Assembly (NCBI GenBank): GCA_963782045.1
Contig: CAWAIR010000037.1
Coordinates: 372,001-436,000, forward strand
Source: CAVSRC01 sp963782045
Lineage (GTDB): Bacteria; Pseudomonadota; Alphaproteobacteria; Rhizobiales; Kaistiaceae
Direction of reading: 5' to 3'
DNA length: 64,000 bases
A model generated the notes under the pieces. It was not told where the DNA came from and ran no database searches. It saw only the letters and a list, made by a program, of their open reading frames with translations. How positions within the stretch are numbered: the first letter of the stretch is position 1; each line of letters begins with the position of its first letter. Made by a program: the position numbers and the translations under genes. Shown here piece by piece: positions 28,117 through 36,144 of this stretch.

Positions 28117-29535
28117 ATGCAAGACCGAATGCTGGTGCCCCTCATCGTCGCATCGGCGCTTTTCATGCAAAACCTCAATTCAACCGTGGTGGCGACGGCG
28201 CTGCCGGCGATCGCGCACGATTTCGGGGCGAACCCCATCCACCTCAAGCTGGCGCTCACCACCTATCTGCTGACCATCGCCGTGTTCCTGCCGGCCTCCG
28301 GCTGGATGGCCGATCGCTTCGGCGCGCGGCTGGTGTTCCGCGCCGCGATCGCCATCTTCATCGCCGGCTCGGCGCTGTGCGGCGTGTCGCGATCGATCGA
28401 GATGCTGGTGCTCGCCCGCATCGTCCAGGGCATCGGCGGCTCCATGATGGTGCCGATCGGGCGCCTGGTGGTGCTGCGCACGGTGCAGAAGTCCGAGCTG
28501 GTGGCGGCGCTCTCGTGGCTGACCGTGCCGGCGCTGATCGGCCCGATCCTGGGGCCGCCGGTCGGCGGGTTCCTGACCACCTATGCGAGCTGGCCGTGGA
28601 TCTTCTGGATCAACGTGCCGGTCGGCTTCCTCGGCATCGCGCTCGCCACGCGCTACGTCCCCGACCTCCACGGCGAGGGCAAGGTCCGCTTCGACACCAG
28701 CGGCTTCTTCCTGACCGGGCTCGGGCTCGCCGCCTTCATGACCGGCTCGACGACGCTCGGGCTGAACCTGCTGCCGCTCGCCGCCGACGCGGCCTTCATC
28801 GTCGGCGGGGCGGGGCTGCTGGTCGCCTATTGGTGGCACGCCCGGCGCAGCGACCATCCGATCCTCAACCTCAAGCTGTTCCGCATCCCGACCTTCTGGC
28901 ACAGCGTCATCGGCGGCTCGGTGTTCCGCCTCGGCATCGGGGCGACGCCCTTCCTGCTGCCGCTCCTGCTCCAGCTCGGCTTCGGCATGAATGCCTTCCA
29001 GTCGGGCCTGATCACATTTGCCACCGCGGTCGGCGCCGTGGTGATGAAGTTCACCGCACCGCAGATCATCAAGCGCTACGGCTTCCGCAGCGTGATGATC
29101 TCCAACACCATCATCACCGCCGTCTTCACCGCGCTGCCGGCGCTCTTCACGCCGTCGACGCCGGTCATGGTCATGGTCGGCCTGCTGCTGGTGGGCGGCT
29201 TCTTCCGCTCCCTGCAATTCACCGCGATCAACGCGCTGTCGTTCGCCGATGTCGATCCGGCGCAAATGAGTCAGGCGACGACCATCACCAGCGTCGCGCA
29301 GCAGATCGCCGTGTCGCTGGGGATCACCATCGGCGCGATCACCCTGCAGCTATCGACGAACTCGCAAGGCGGCGCCATCACCTGGGGCGTGTTCTGGCCG
29401 GCCTTCCTGATGGTGGGCTTCACCACGCTGGTCTCGGTCTACTGGTTCTTCCGCCTGGCGCCGGACGCCGGCGCCGAGATGGCGGGCGGCACCGTGGCGC
29501 CGCGGCCGGCCGCGGCCAAGCAGCCGGCCGAGTAG
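28117..29535 (+). CDS. MFS transporter, DHA2 (EmrB/QacA, 14-helix) type
   Basis: A 472-residue membrane protein with about 14 hydrophobic segments. The N-terminal helix carries NLNSTVVATALPAIAHDFG, the DHA2 signature of drug:H+ antiporters. Motif A appears as GWMADRFGARLVFR and motif C-like glycine repeats as GPILGPPVGGFL. It probably exports toxic compounds with protons; the substrate cannot be named. The start ATG at 28117 is the second in-frame option; the upstream extension is basic and unlikely. Its stop is one base from the stop of the convergent rlmE. It is divergent from guaB across a 270-base gap in which nothing else was seen. Confidence 0.88.
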   Translation: MQDRMLVPLIVASALFMQNLNSTVVATALPAIAHDFGANPIHLKLALTTYLLTIAVFLPASGWMADRFGARLVFRAAIAIFIAGSALCGVSRSIEMLVLARIVQGIGGSMMVPIGRLVVLRTVQKSELVAALSWLTVPALIGPILGPPVGGFLTTYASWPWIFWINVPVGFLGIALATRYVPDLHGEGKVRFDTSGFFLTGLGLAAFMTGSTTLGLNLLPLAADAAFIVGGAGLLVAYWWHARRSDHPILNLKLFRIPTFWHSVIGGSVFRLGIGATPFLLPLLLQLGFGMNAFQSGLITFATAVGAVVMKFTAPQIIKRYGFRSVMISNTIITAVFTALPALFTPSTPVMVMVGLLLVGGFFRSLQFTAINALSFADVDPAQMSQATTITSVAQQIAVSLGITIGAITLQLSTNSQGGAITWGVFWPAFLMVGFTTLVSVYWFFRLAPDAGAEMAGGTVAPRPAAAKQPAE

Positions 29536-29536
29536 C

Positions 29537-30229
29537 TCAGGCGCCGCGGAAGCCGAGGGCGACCAGATAAAGCTCGACCGACTCGGAGCGGCTTGCCGGC
29601 GGCTTGACGTGATGCAGGCTGGCATACTCGCGCTTGAGGCGGGCGAGCAGTTCGCTTTCGGTGCCGCCACGGAACACCTTGGCGACGAAATGGCCACCGG
29701 GCCTGAGCACGGTGGCGGCAAAATCGGCGGCGGTCTCGCAGAGATACATGGTGCGCAGGTGGTCGGTCTGGCGGTGGCCGGTGGTCGGCGCCGCCATGTC
29801 GGAGAGGACGACGTCGGCCGGACGACCGCCGAGCGCGGCGCGCAGCGCGTCGGGCGCATCGTCGTCGAGAAAATCCTTCTTGAGGATGGTGACGCCCGGG
29901 ATCGGGTCCATGTCGAGATAGTCGATGGCGACGACCAGCGGATCGGCGTCGGTCGAGTCCGCCTTGGCGGCGGCGACCTGCGACCAGCCGCCGGGGGCGG
30001 CGCCGAGATCGACCACGCGCTTGCCGGGGGCGAGCAGATGGTGGCGATCGTCGATCTCGATCAGCTTGTAGGCGGAGCGGGCACGGTAGCCCTCGGCCTG
30101 CGCGCGGGCGACGTAGGGGTCGTTGAGCTGGCGCTCGAGCCAGCGGGTGGACGAGGCCTTGCGCCGCCGGGCGGTCTTCACCCGCACCTTGAGGGCGCGC
30201 CGCCCGGAGCCGCCGGATTTCTCGGCCAT
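29537..30229 (-). CDS. rlmE: 23S rRNA (uridine 2'-O) methyltransferase RlmE/FtsJ
   Basis: RlmE methylates the 2'-O of U2552 in 23S rRNA, a late step in 50S assembly. The 230 residues start with a basic, rhizobial-type extension (KVRVKTARRRKASSTRWLER), then YRARSAYKL with the first catalytic Lys, the SAM motif VVDLGAAPGGWSQVA, the Asp in LSDMAAPTTGH, the Lys in VAKVFRGG and the Glu in SRSESVELYLV. This is the full K-D-K-E tetrad. The gene follows ppx by six bases, the usual rhizobial ppx-rlmE operon. Confidence 0.96.
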   Translation of the reverse strand: MAEKSGGSGRRALKVRVKTARRRKASSTRWLERQLNDPYVARAQAEGYRARSAYKLIEIDDRHHLLAPGKRVVDLGAAPGGWSQVAAAKADSTDADPLVVAIDYLDMDPIPGVTILKKDFLDDDAPDALRAALGGRPADVVLSDMAAPTTGHRQTDHLRTMYLCETAADFAATVLRPGGHFVAKVFRGGTESELLARLKREYASLHHVKPPASRSESVELYLVALGFRGA

Positions 30230-30235
30230 GGCGCT

Positions 30236-31547
30236 CTAGCGCGCCCGCCGGCGCGAGCGCGGATGCCAGCGGCCGTCCTCGGCCATCAGCTCGACCAGCA
30301 TGCCTTCGCGCAGACCGCGGTCGGCGACGCGCAGGCGCTCGCACGGCCAGCGGCGGCGGATCGCCTCGAGGATGGCGCAGCCGGCCAGCACCAGGTCAGC
30401 GCGCTCGCGACCGATGCAGGGATTGGCCATGCGGGTGTCGTAGTCCATGCCGACCAGCGTCTCGATCAGCTCGCCGACGACGCCGCCTGCAAGCCAGGTG
30501 CCGTCGACGCGGCGGCGGTCGTAGCGCGGCAGGCCGAGGTGGACGCCGGCAAGCGTGGTCACCGTGCCCGAGGTGCCGAGCATGTGGATACCGCCATCAG
30601 CAACGGCGCGGTCGAGCGCCTCGACCTCGGGAAAGCCGCGCCAGCATCGCCGAAACCTCGGCAACCATGTCGGCGAAGGCGGCAGGGCTGACGTGACGGC
30701 CGCCGTGGCGCTCGCTGATCGAGACGACGCCGACGGGCAGCGACATCCAGGTGCGGATGCGGTCAGCCATGCGGCGGCGGCGTCCGTCGGGCGCCGGCGT
30801 CAGGTCGATCCAGACGAGTTCCGATGAACCGCCGCCGATATCGAAGAGGAGGACGCCGGTGGCGTTGGGATCGACCAGCGAGGCGCAGCCGGCAACGGCG
30901 AGCCGCGCCTCGGTCTCGCGCGACACGATCTCCAGCGCGAGACCGGTCTCATCGCGCACGCGTTCGAGGAAGGCGGCGCCGTTCTCGGCCGAGCGGCAGG
31001 CTTCGGTGGCGATCAGGCGGGTGCGGCGGACATCTCGTTCGGCGAGCTTGGCGCCGCAGACAGCGAGCGCCTCGACGGCGCGGGCCATCGCCGCGTCGCT
31101 GAGGCGGCCATTGGCGCCGATGCCCTCGCCGAGACGGACAATGCGCGAAAAGGCATCGACGACGCGGAAGCCGTAGTCGCGCGGCGTGGCGACTAGCAGG
31201 CGGCAGTTGTTGGTGCCGAGGTCGAGGGCGGCGTAAAGCGGTCCGTCGAGGCGCTCCCGCCGCGGCGGCACGACGACGGCCGGGTCGGCAACCGGCGGCG
31301 CAACGCCGGCGTGCCTGGAGCCGTTGAGCGGGAGGGGCTGAACGGGATCGGCCGGTCGCGCACCCGGCGCATAGACGGGGCCGCGGCGGCGGCGCCGGTT
31401 CTTCCTGCGCTTGGCTGACTTGCCACCAGACGCCGAACGGACGGACGCAGGGGGGGCCAAATCGCCCCACGCGGCGCCCATCGCGACGGATTCAACCGCG
31501 CGTCCGGCGGGCTCGTCCGCGCCTTGCGGATCTTCGCCCGTCGACAA
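30236..31547 (-). CDS. Ppx/GppA phosphatase family protein, one frameshift
   Basis: A polyphosphatase/pppGpp phosphatase of the ASKHA fold. It begins with a roughly 100-residue tail rich in Arg, Pro and Gly (KSAKRRKNRRRRRGP), then YAALDLGTNNCRLLVA, the first ATP-like phosphate motif; FDIGGGSSELVWIDL is the second. The frame breaks near 30631-30636, where one extra base occurs before FPEVEALDRAV; the following frame has MLGTSGTVTTLAGVHLGL, DRRRVDG and a normal C-terminus. In relatives the gene lies directly before rlmE, as here. The basic N-terminal tail is typical of rhizobial members and might bind polyphosphate (inference). Confidence 0.92.
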
Positions 31548-31888
31548 CTTCCAAACCCTTCACGAGGAGGCGCCGCAAGGGCAAACCGCGGAACCGGCGC
31601 CGCGCGCCCCCCTGGTTACTTTTCACGATCAGTCTAGCAGGCGGGGAACCGGTGGCAAGGCGGGGCGGACTGGAGCTTGGGAATGACCGGATTCCTGACG
31701 AAATCGGCCGCCGGGGAACCGAACGGCATGCCGGATGTTCCGTATAGGTCCAAGCGACACGAATCACCGCTTCGGGGCGACTTCGCCGATAGCGGCTGTC
31801 ATCGCGGCATCGGCCTGAAAACCCTTCCTTTTGCGATGATGCACTTGCAGATACCCATCGACATGGCGCCCGCCGGGAGGCGCACATC
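31548..31888. other. Intergenic region between divergent genes
   Basis: This 341-base gap separates ppx from the COG4280-type membrane protein, so it should hold two divergent promoters. A strong ribosome site, gggagg, precedes the ATG at 31889. I looked for a metal-sensing riboswitch because the downstream gene may handle cations, but saw no matching helices. No gene is supported here. Confidence 0.4.
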
Positions 31889-32662
31889 ATGAATCTCGGC
31901 GCGATCTTTTCGGGCGGTTCAGCCAGCGTGCTCGGGGCGACCTTCGTCGCTTGCGCCGTAGAAATGCTCGAAGTCGACACCATCGTCGTCGGCGTCGGCG
32001 CGGCGCGTGGCTGGCGATCAACGATCATCGGGACGGTGTCCGGCCTGATCATCCTCATCGCCATCGCGCTCGGCCTGGGCATTTCGATCCAGTCGCTTCC
32101 CTTGCACTGGCTTCGCCTGGTGGTCGGCTTCCTGCTGCTTTCGTTCGGCCTCGGCTGGCTGCGCAAGGCCATCGCCGCCTATGCCACGGGCGGCCGAGAG
32201 GGCGACGAGGGCCAGGTGGACGCATCGCAGGAGAAGCAGGCCCGCTTCGCCGTCGACGACTGGTATGCCTTCACGCTGGCGTTCAAGGGGACGCTGCTTG
32301 AGGGCCTGGAGATCGTGTTCATCACCATAACCTTCGGAGCGTCTTCGGGTAGCTGGACGGCGGCCTGGGTCGGCGCCGCTGCCGCGATCCTGATCATGGC
32401 CGGGATCGCATTCCTTGTGCGCGGCAAGATCGCAGAGGTGCCGAACCGGATGCTCAAGTTCGTCGTCGGCGTCCTGCTGACGACGTTCGGCATCTTCTGG
32501 GCAGCCGAGGGCGCCTTCGTCAAATGGCCATACGATACGGTCGCGCTCGCCCCGCTCGCCCTCGTCGTGCTCGCCGTGGCGCTCAGCTACGTGCAACTCG
32601 CCAAATGGAGCGCTCGACACGATTCGACACCAGAGACGCACGGACAACAGGCCCATGGATAG
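31889..32662 (+). CDS. Predicted membrane protein, COG4280 type (possible cation transporter)
   Basis: A 257-residue protein with about seven hydrophobic helices and a duplicated feel: the first half has VACAVEMLEVDTIVVGVGAA, and the second has GTLLEGLEIVFITITFG. Paired acidic motifs in two repeats recall the TMEM165/GDT1 family, which moves Mn/Ca in exchange for protons, although the exact E-x-G-D motif is absent. I recognise the protein as one of the COG4280 group, whose function is unknown. A soluble loop (GGREGDEGQVDASQEKQAR) lies near residues 105-125. ATG 31889 is supported by gggagg. The next gene overlaps by eight bases. Confidence 0.7.
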   Translation: MNLGAIFSGGSASVLGATFVACAVEMLEVDTIVVGVGAARGWRSTIIGTVSGLIILIAIALGLGISIQSLPLHWLRLVVGFLLLSFGLGWLRKAIAAYATGGREGDEGQVDASQEKQARFAVDDWYAFTLAFKGTLLEGLEIVFITITFGASSGSWTAAWVGAAAAILIMAGIAFLVRGKIAEVPNRMLKFVVGVLLTTFGIFWAAEGAFVKWPYDTVALAPLALVVLAVALSYVQLAKWSARHDSTPETHGQQAHG

Positions 32663-32873
32663 GTTCGGGTCATACGCAGCCGCCTTCGGGCGGTTCTGGT
32701 ACAACTTCATCGTCGGCGACGACTGGACGCTCGCCACCGCGGCGGCGGCCGGCATCGTCGTCGATCTGGTGCTCCACTACGCGTTCGCGTTCGATTCGGC
32801 CTGGTACGTTCTGCCGGTCAGCGTTCTGGCGGCGGTGGGGGCGAGCGTTTTCCGGCACCCCTACAAGCAGTAA
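32655..32873 (+). CDS. Small membrane protein coupled to COG4280-type gene
   Basis: A 72-residue protein starting at the ATG at 32655, inside the end of the upstream gene (eight-base overlap), so translation is coupled. It has an aromatic N-terminus (MDRFGSYAAAFGRFWYNFIVG) and two hydrophobic stretches (ATAAAAGIVVDLVLHYAFAF and YVLPVSVLAAVGASVF), with a basic end (RHPYKQ). The tight overlap suggests it works with the membrane protein upstream, perhaps as a small subunit. I do not recognise the family. Confidence 0.65.
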   Translation: MDRFGSYAAAFGRFWYNFIVGDDWTLATAAAAGIVVDLVLHYAFAFDSAWYVLPVSVLAAVGASVFRHPYKQ

Positions 32874-32963
32874 CGGCAAGCGCGGAAGGACGGCGCGGAG
32901 GGTCCGGTGCCGCTGCGCCCTGCCCTGTGAAAGCAGGGCGCAGCCGTGTCGGTGGGGCCTGGT

Positions 32964-33467
32964 CTACTGGGCCGGAGCCGTCGTGGTTGTGCCGGCCGGG
33001 GCGGCCGTGTTGTCCGAACCAGCCGCTGGCGCGGGCGCCATCGTGCTCGAACCGGCCGCCGGAGCCGGAGCGGTGGTATCCGCCGGCGCTGCGGTCGTGC
33101 TATCGGCGGCCGGCGCGGTGGTCGTGCTGTCGGCCGGGGCCATCGTGCCAGAGGCCGGAGCCGTGGTGTCGGTGCCGGCGGCCGGTGCCATCTGGTTGGC
33201 AGCCGGTGCCATCTGGTTCGTGGCCGGGGCCATCTGGTTCGTGGCTGGGGCCATCTGGTTGGCGGCCGGGGCCTCGGCGGCCGGAGCGGTTGCGGCGTCC
33301 GCAGGAGCCGTCTGCTCGGTCTGCGCCGCAGGCTCGGGGGCTGAAGGAGTGCTGGCCGGGCGGGCGACGTAGTAAACGATGACGACCAGGGCGATGACCA
33401 CGACCGCCGCCACGACATACATGGTCGTGCGGTTCTGGCCGGTCTGCCTTGTGTCTTTCTGTGACAT
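32964..33467 (-). CDS. Single-pass membrane protein with Ala/Pro/Thr-rich repeat tail
   Basis: A 167-residue protein. The ATG at 33467 lies behind a GAGG site; the upstream extension is basic and has no ribosome site. After MSQKDTRQTGQNRT comes one membrane helix (YVVAAVVVIALVVIVYYVA) and a low-complexity tail. The tail holds four NQMAPA units spaced seven residues apart (about residues 74-98), then runs of TTAPA and DSTTA. The sequence is exported but has no recognisable domain. Such tails are usually extended, and may span peptidoglycan. Codon-level repetition in the NQMAPA block suggests recent duplication. Confidence 0.7.
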   Translation of the reverse strand: MSQKDTRQTGQNRTTMYVVAAVVVIALVVIVYYVARPASTPSAPEPAAQTEQTAPADAATAPAAEAPAANQMAPATNQMAPATNQMAPAANQMAPAAGTDTTAPASGTMAPADSTTTAPAADSTTAAPADTTAPAPAAGSSTMAPAPAAGSDNTAAPAGTTTTAPAQ

Positions 33468-33759
33468 TAAGCTGCCTCGTTGAAACAGCCGCGAATTCGA
33501 GTGCCGCTTCGTCCGCGCAGGGCGAAACCGGCGTCTCTGAGAATGGTCGATCGGGCGCGGCATTCCCCCGTCGGCCCCAACGGGCCGGCGATTGGACACG
33601 AGATTGCGGCAAACTCGTGGTGGCCCTTCAGGCGGGACCGGCTTTCGCCGCTTGTCCCCAGGGACGTGCCCGCAGAGCCGCCGGCGGAAGCGCCCATCGG
33701 GCGATCAGTAACCGCCCTGCCCTCGCGGACCGGTTCGAGAGATTTCGAGAGAGATGGTG

Positions 33760-33799
33760 TGGCTGTGCTGGCAGTCCGACGCAAACTCGTCTCCGTTTT
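33760..33799 (+). repeat. 40-bp direct repeat, left copy
   Basis: The stretch begins TGGCTGTGCTGGCAGTC and continues ACGCAAAC, GTCTC and GTTTT. It matches 49881-49920 at 35 of 40 positions in the same orientation. The two copies enclose about 16.1 kb of sugar genes, as expected for an integrated or transposon-framed island. No integrase is seen next to it. Confidence 0.65.
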
Positions 33800-33921
33800 C
33801 GGTATTGATCTCAGCCCCCTTCTTTCATCCGGTTGAGGGCAGAGCGCCAGAAGCCGACGTCCCTTTGTTCCGCGCGAGCGGGCTTTCGTCGCAATCGAAC
33901 GAATGCCCGCATGAGCCCCAA

Positions 33922-34041
33922 TCAGGCGGCCGGCCGGATGCCCACCCGCCCCGAGATCTGCTTGATGATCTTCGGGTCCGACACGCCCTGGAAATCATGG
34001 CGGGGCGTGTAGTAGCCATGCGATGGTGGACAGGCAGGGGC
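33922..34041 (-). pseudogene. Possible C-terminal gene remnant
   Basis: On the minus strand an open stretch ends in TGA at 33922-33924 and reads HGYYTPRHDFQGVSDP, then KIIKQISGRVGIRPAA. The amino acid composition and codon use look protein-like, yet there is no start or upstream coding sequence. It may be the 3' end of a gene cut off at the island edge. I do not recognise the protein. Confidence 0.25.
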
Positions 34042-34134
34042 TGCCACTGCGCTTCACGCTGAGCGCCGGTCGATGGCATGACAGCCTCAAGGCGCCCGGC
34101 CTCCTGCGCCGCCTCCCCGGGCATCCCTGACCTG

Positions 34135-34845
34135 TTACTCTCCCGCGGAGCCATAGCGATAGAGGCCGAGACTACGCTGCAGCGCGGCGTCGAAATGCGC
34201 TTGCAGCGCCGCGACCGCCTCCCCAGCATTTCTGACCCGGCACGCCTCGATGATCCGCATGTGCTCGCGCAACGTCTGCAGCACCCGGGGCGTCGTGAGG
34301 CGCCGATCGAGCTGCAGAATGCGCACGTAGTTGTGGATGCGCTTGTAGCTTAAATCGATAAGCCCGTTCTTGAGGCAGGCGACGATGGAACCGTGGAAGA
34401 GATTCTCCAGCGCCTCCAGTTCCGCAACGAGCGCTTCAGTCATACCCTCGCTCTGAACGCGCGCAATAGCCTCGCGATGCCGACGGGCGAGCGTTTCCAA
34501 CTCGTCGTCGGAGGCTGTCTCGGCAAAGATGGCCACAGCGGTTGCCTCGATGATGCTGCGGAACTGAAACGTCGAGCGGGTCAGTTCGAGCCCCGGGCGG
34601 ACGAACTGGATGCCGGTCCGCGGATGGATCGTCACGACCCCTTCCGTATCGAGAACGCGAAGGGCGTCGCGTAACGGTCCAACGGGAACGCCAATGAGCG
34701 CGACCAGTTCAGCCTGCGACACGAAGGCGCCAACAGGCAACCTGCCTTCGAACAGCGCCTCCAGGATTCGCCGATAGGCCAAATCGCTCAGGCGGCTGCC
34801 GCTACCCGCTTCTTCAGCTGTCTTCCTGGGATTCTTGCTTGCCAC
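34135..34845 (-). CDS. GntR-family transcriptional regulator (FCD/FadR subfamily)
   Basis: A 236-residue regulator. The winged helix occupies residues 15-85 (SDLAYRRILEALFEGRLP, then SQAELVALIGVPVGPLRDAL). The FCD ligand domain follows with FRSIIEATAVAIFAET and HREAIARVQ; a metal-binding His set appears across HGSIVA, HNYVRIL and EHMRIIEACRV. FadR-type FCD proteins bind organic or sugar acids. It is divergent from the enolase-superfamily gene 76 bases away, with a perfect palindrome between them, so it probably controls that operon. Confidence 0.85.
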   Translation of the reverse strand: MASKNPRKTAEEAGSGSRLSDLAYRRILEALFEGRLPVGAFVSQAELVALIGVPVGPLRDALRVLDTEGVVTIHPRTGIQFVRPGLELTRSTFQFRSIIEATAVAIFAETASDDELETLARRHREAIARVQSEGMTEALVAELEALENLFHGSIVACLKNGLIDLSYKRIHNYVRILQLDRRLTTPRVLQTLREHMRIIEACRVRNAGEAVAALQAHFDAALQRSLGLYRYGSAGE

Positions 34846-34888
34846 CCCTTGCTCCCGCCAAAGCGTCTAGTCTATTATACAGTCTGTT

Positions 34889-34898
34889 TGATATATCA
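34889..34898. promoter_or_regulatory. Palindromic candidate operator TGATATATCA
   Basis: A perfect 10-bp palindrome lies between the divergent GntR regulator and the enolase-superfamily gene, in an A/T-rich stretch. Regulators of this subfamily often bind short palindromes of this size between their own gene and their target. This assignment is an inference from position. Confidence 0.4.
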
Positions 34899-34921
34899 TT
34901 TCACTTTCATGGTCGACCAAA

Positions 34922-36130
34922 GTGCGCCTTACATCGTTCCAAATCACTCGTTTTCAGTTCGCCCGGGACAGGGTCATCGGCGACAGCCAAATTCGCGTCG
35001 ATGACGCCAGCCTCGCAGCCATCGAGCTTTTTGACGACCAGGGCCGGTCCGGCCTTGGCTTCATGCAGAACCTGCATCGCACGCTTCCTGCCCTCGAAGA
35101 GTTGAACCGCGTCTTCGCGAGCGAGGTCTGGCCGCAACTCGAAGGCGAGCCGCCGGTCGCGCTTATCCACCGCGTCAGCCGCTCGCGCGGCGGCAACCGG
35201 GCCGGCCCCGCCTTGCCCTTCGGGGAGGCCGTGCAGGTTGCACTTTGGGATCTGGCCGCAAAGCAGGCCGGATTGCCCCTCCACCAGTTCCTGGGAAGTC
35301 GGCGCAACCGCATGCGTGCCTATGCATCGGGCCTCGATTTCCATCTCGGGGATGACGAATTCACCGAGTTCTTCGGTTACGCGGAATCCATCGGCTACAG
35401 CGCCTTCAAGATCAAGGTCGGCCACCCGGACTTCGAGCGCGACCTCAACCAACTCGATCTGCTGACCAAGACGGTGCGCCCCGGCGCACTCATCATGATC
35501 GACGCGAACGAGGCCTGGAGCGCGAAGGAAGCGCTCGTCAAGCTGACCAGGATCCGCGATGCCGGCTTCCCCCTGATGTGGGTGGAAGATCCGACGCTGC
35601 GTGATGACTTCGCCGGCCTGCGGATGTTGTGCCAGGCGACGCCGTGGACGCTGATCAATTCCGGCGAATATCTCGATGCGGCCGGCAAGCGGCAGCTCAT
35701 GCTGGCCGGCGGCACCGACATCCTCAACGTCCACGGCCCGGTCACCGACGTCATGCGCATCGGCTGGCTTGCCGCCGAACTCGGTATCCCGATCAGCCTC
35801 GGAAATACGTTCCTCGAGCTCGGTGTGCATGCGGCCTGTGCCCTGCCCGAGGTCGAATGGCTGGAATACTCGTTCCAGAATTTCGATCATCTCGTCGAGC
35901 AGCCGATGGAGATTCGTGACGGGTGGATCTACGCGCCCGACCGTCCCGGCCATGGCCTGGTGCTCTCCGAAAGCGCCCGCCGCGATTGGGCACGCCCCAC
36001 CGTCCTGGCCCAGGCCGACCTGGGCGCCGCCCCGTTCAACCCGCGGCTCAAGCCAGCAACCCGTCTCGTCCCGGACGGGGCCGACCCGGTCCGTACAAGA
36101 CCATCGCGTAGATCAAGAACCGCAGCGTGA
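34922..36130 (+). CDS. Mandelate racemase/muconate lactonizing enzyme family protein
   Basis: A 402-residue enolase-superfamily protein. The capping domain spans about residues 1-115. The barrel has the base motif FKIKVGH (K-x-K), the metal ligands in IDANEAW, WVEDP and NSGEY, and TDILNV, where an Asp normally pairs with the general base His. The His position of mandelate-racemase-type enzymes (MSSH in that protein) reads SLGNT here, so the His is replaced by Asn. The Glu in TFLELG is kept. It should therefore act by the K-x-K side alone, perhaps as a dehydratase or cycloisomerase on a sugar acid. The start is GTG 34922; an ATG at 34909 is out of frame. Confidence 0.85.
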   Translation: MRLTSFQITRFQFARDRVIGDSQIRVDDASLAAIELFDDQGRSGLGFMQNLHRTLPALEELNRVFASEVWPQLEGEPPVALIHRVSRSRGGNRAGPALPFGEAVQVALWDLAAKQAGLPLHQFLGSRRNRMRAYASGLDFHLGDDEFTEFFGYAESIGYSAFKIKVGHPDFERDLNQLDLLTKTVRPGALIMIDANEAWSAKEALVKLTRIRDAGFPLMWVEDPTLRDDFAGLRMLCQATPWTLINSGEYLDAAGKRQLMLAGGTDILNVHGPVTDVMRIGWLAAELGIPISLGNTFLELGVHAACALPEVEWLEYSFQNFDHLVEQPMEIRDGWIYAPDRPGHGLVLSESARRDWARPTVLAQADLGAAPFNPRLKPATRLVPDGADPVRTRPSRRSRTAA

Positions 36131-36144
36131 AATAGGAGGGAACC

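Larger units (their letters stand above)
33468..34134. other. Intergenic region at left edge of the accessory island
   Basis: A 667-base stretch without a confident gene. It contains the left copy of a 40-bp direct repeat (33760-33799), the matching copy of which is at 49881-49920. A possible gene remnant is at 33922-34041. The region changes base composition compared with the core genes to its left. Confidence 0.5.

Noticed and set aside
31677..31892. Short frame just before the COG4280-type gene
   Set aside because: It overlaps that gene's ribosome site and has no recognisable sequence.
33730..33745. GGTTCGAGA string resembling a tRNA T-loop
   Set aside because: No acceptor or anticodon stem can be formed around it.
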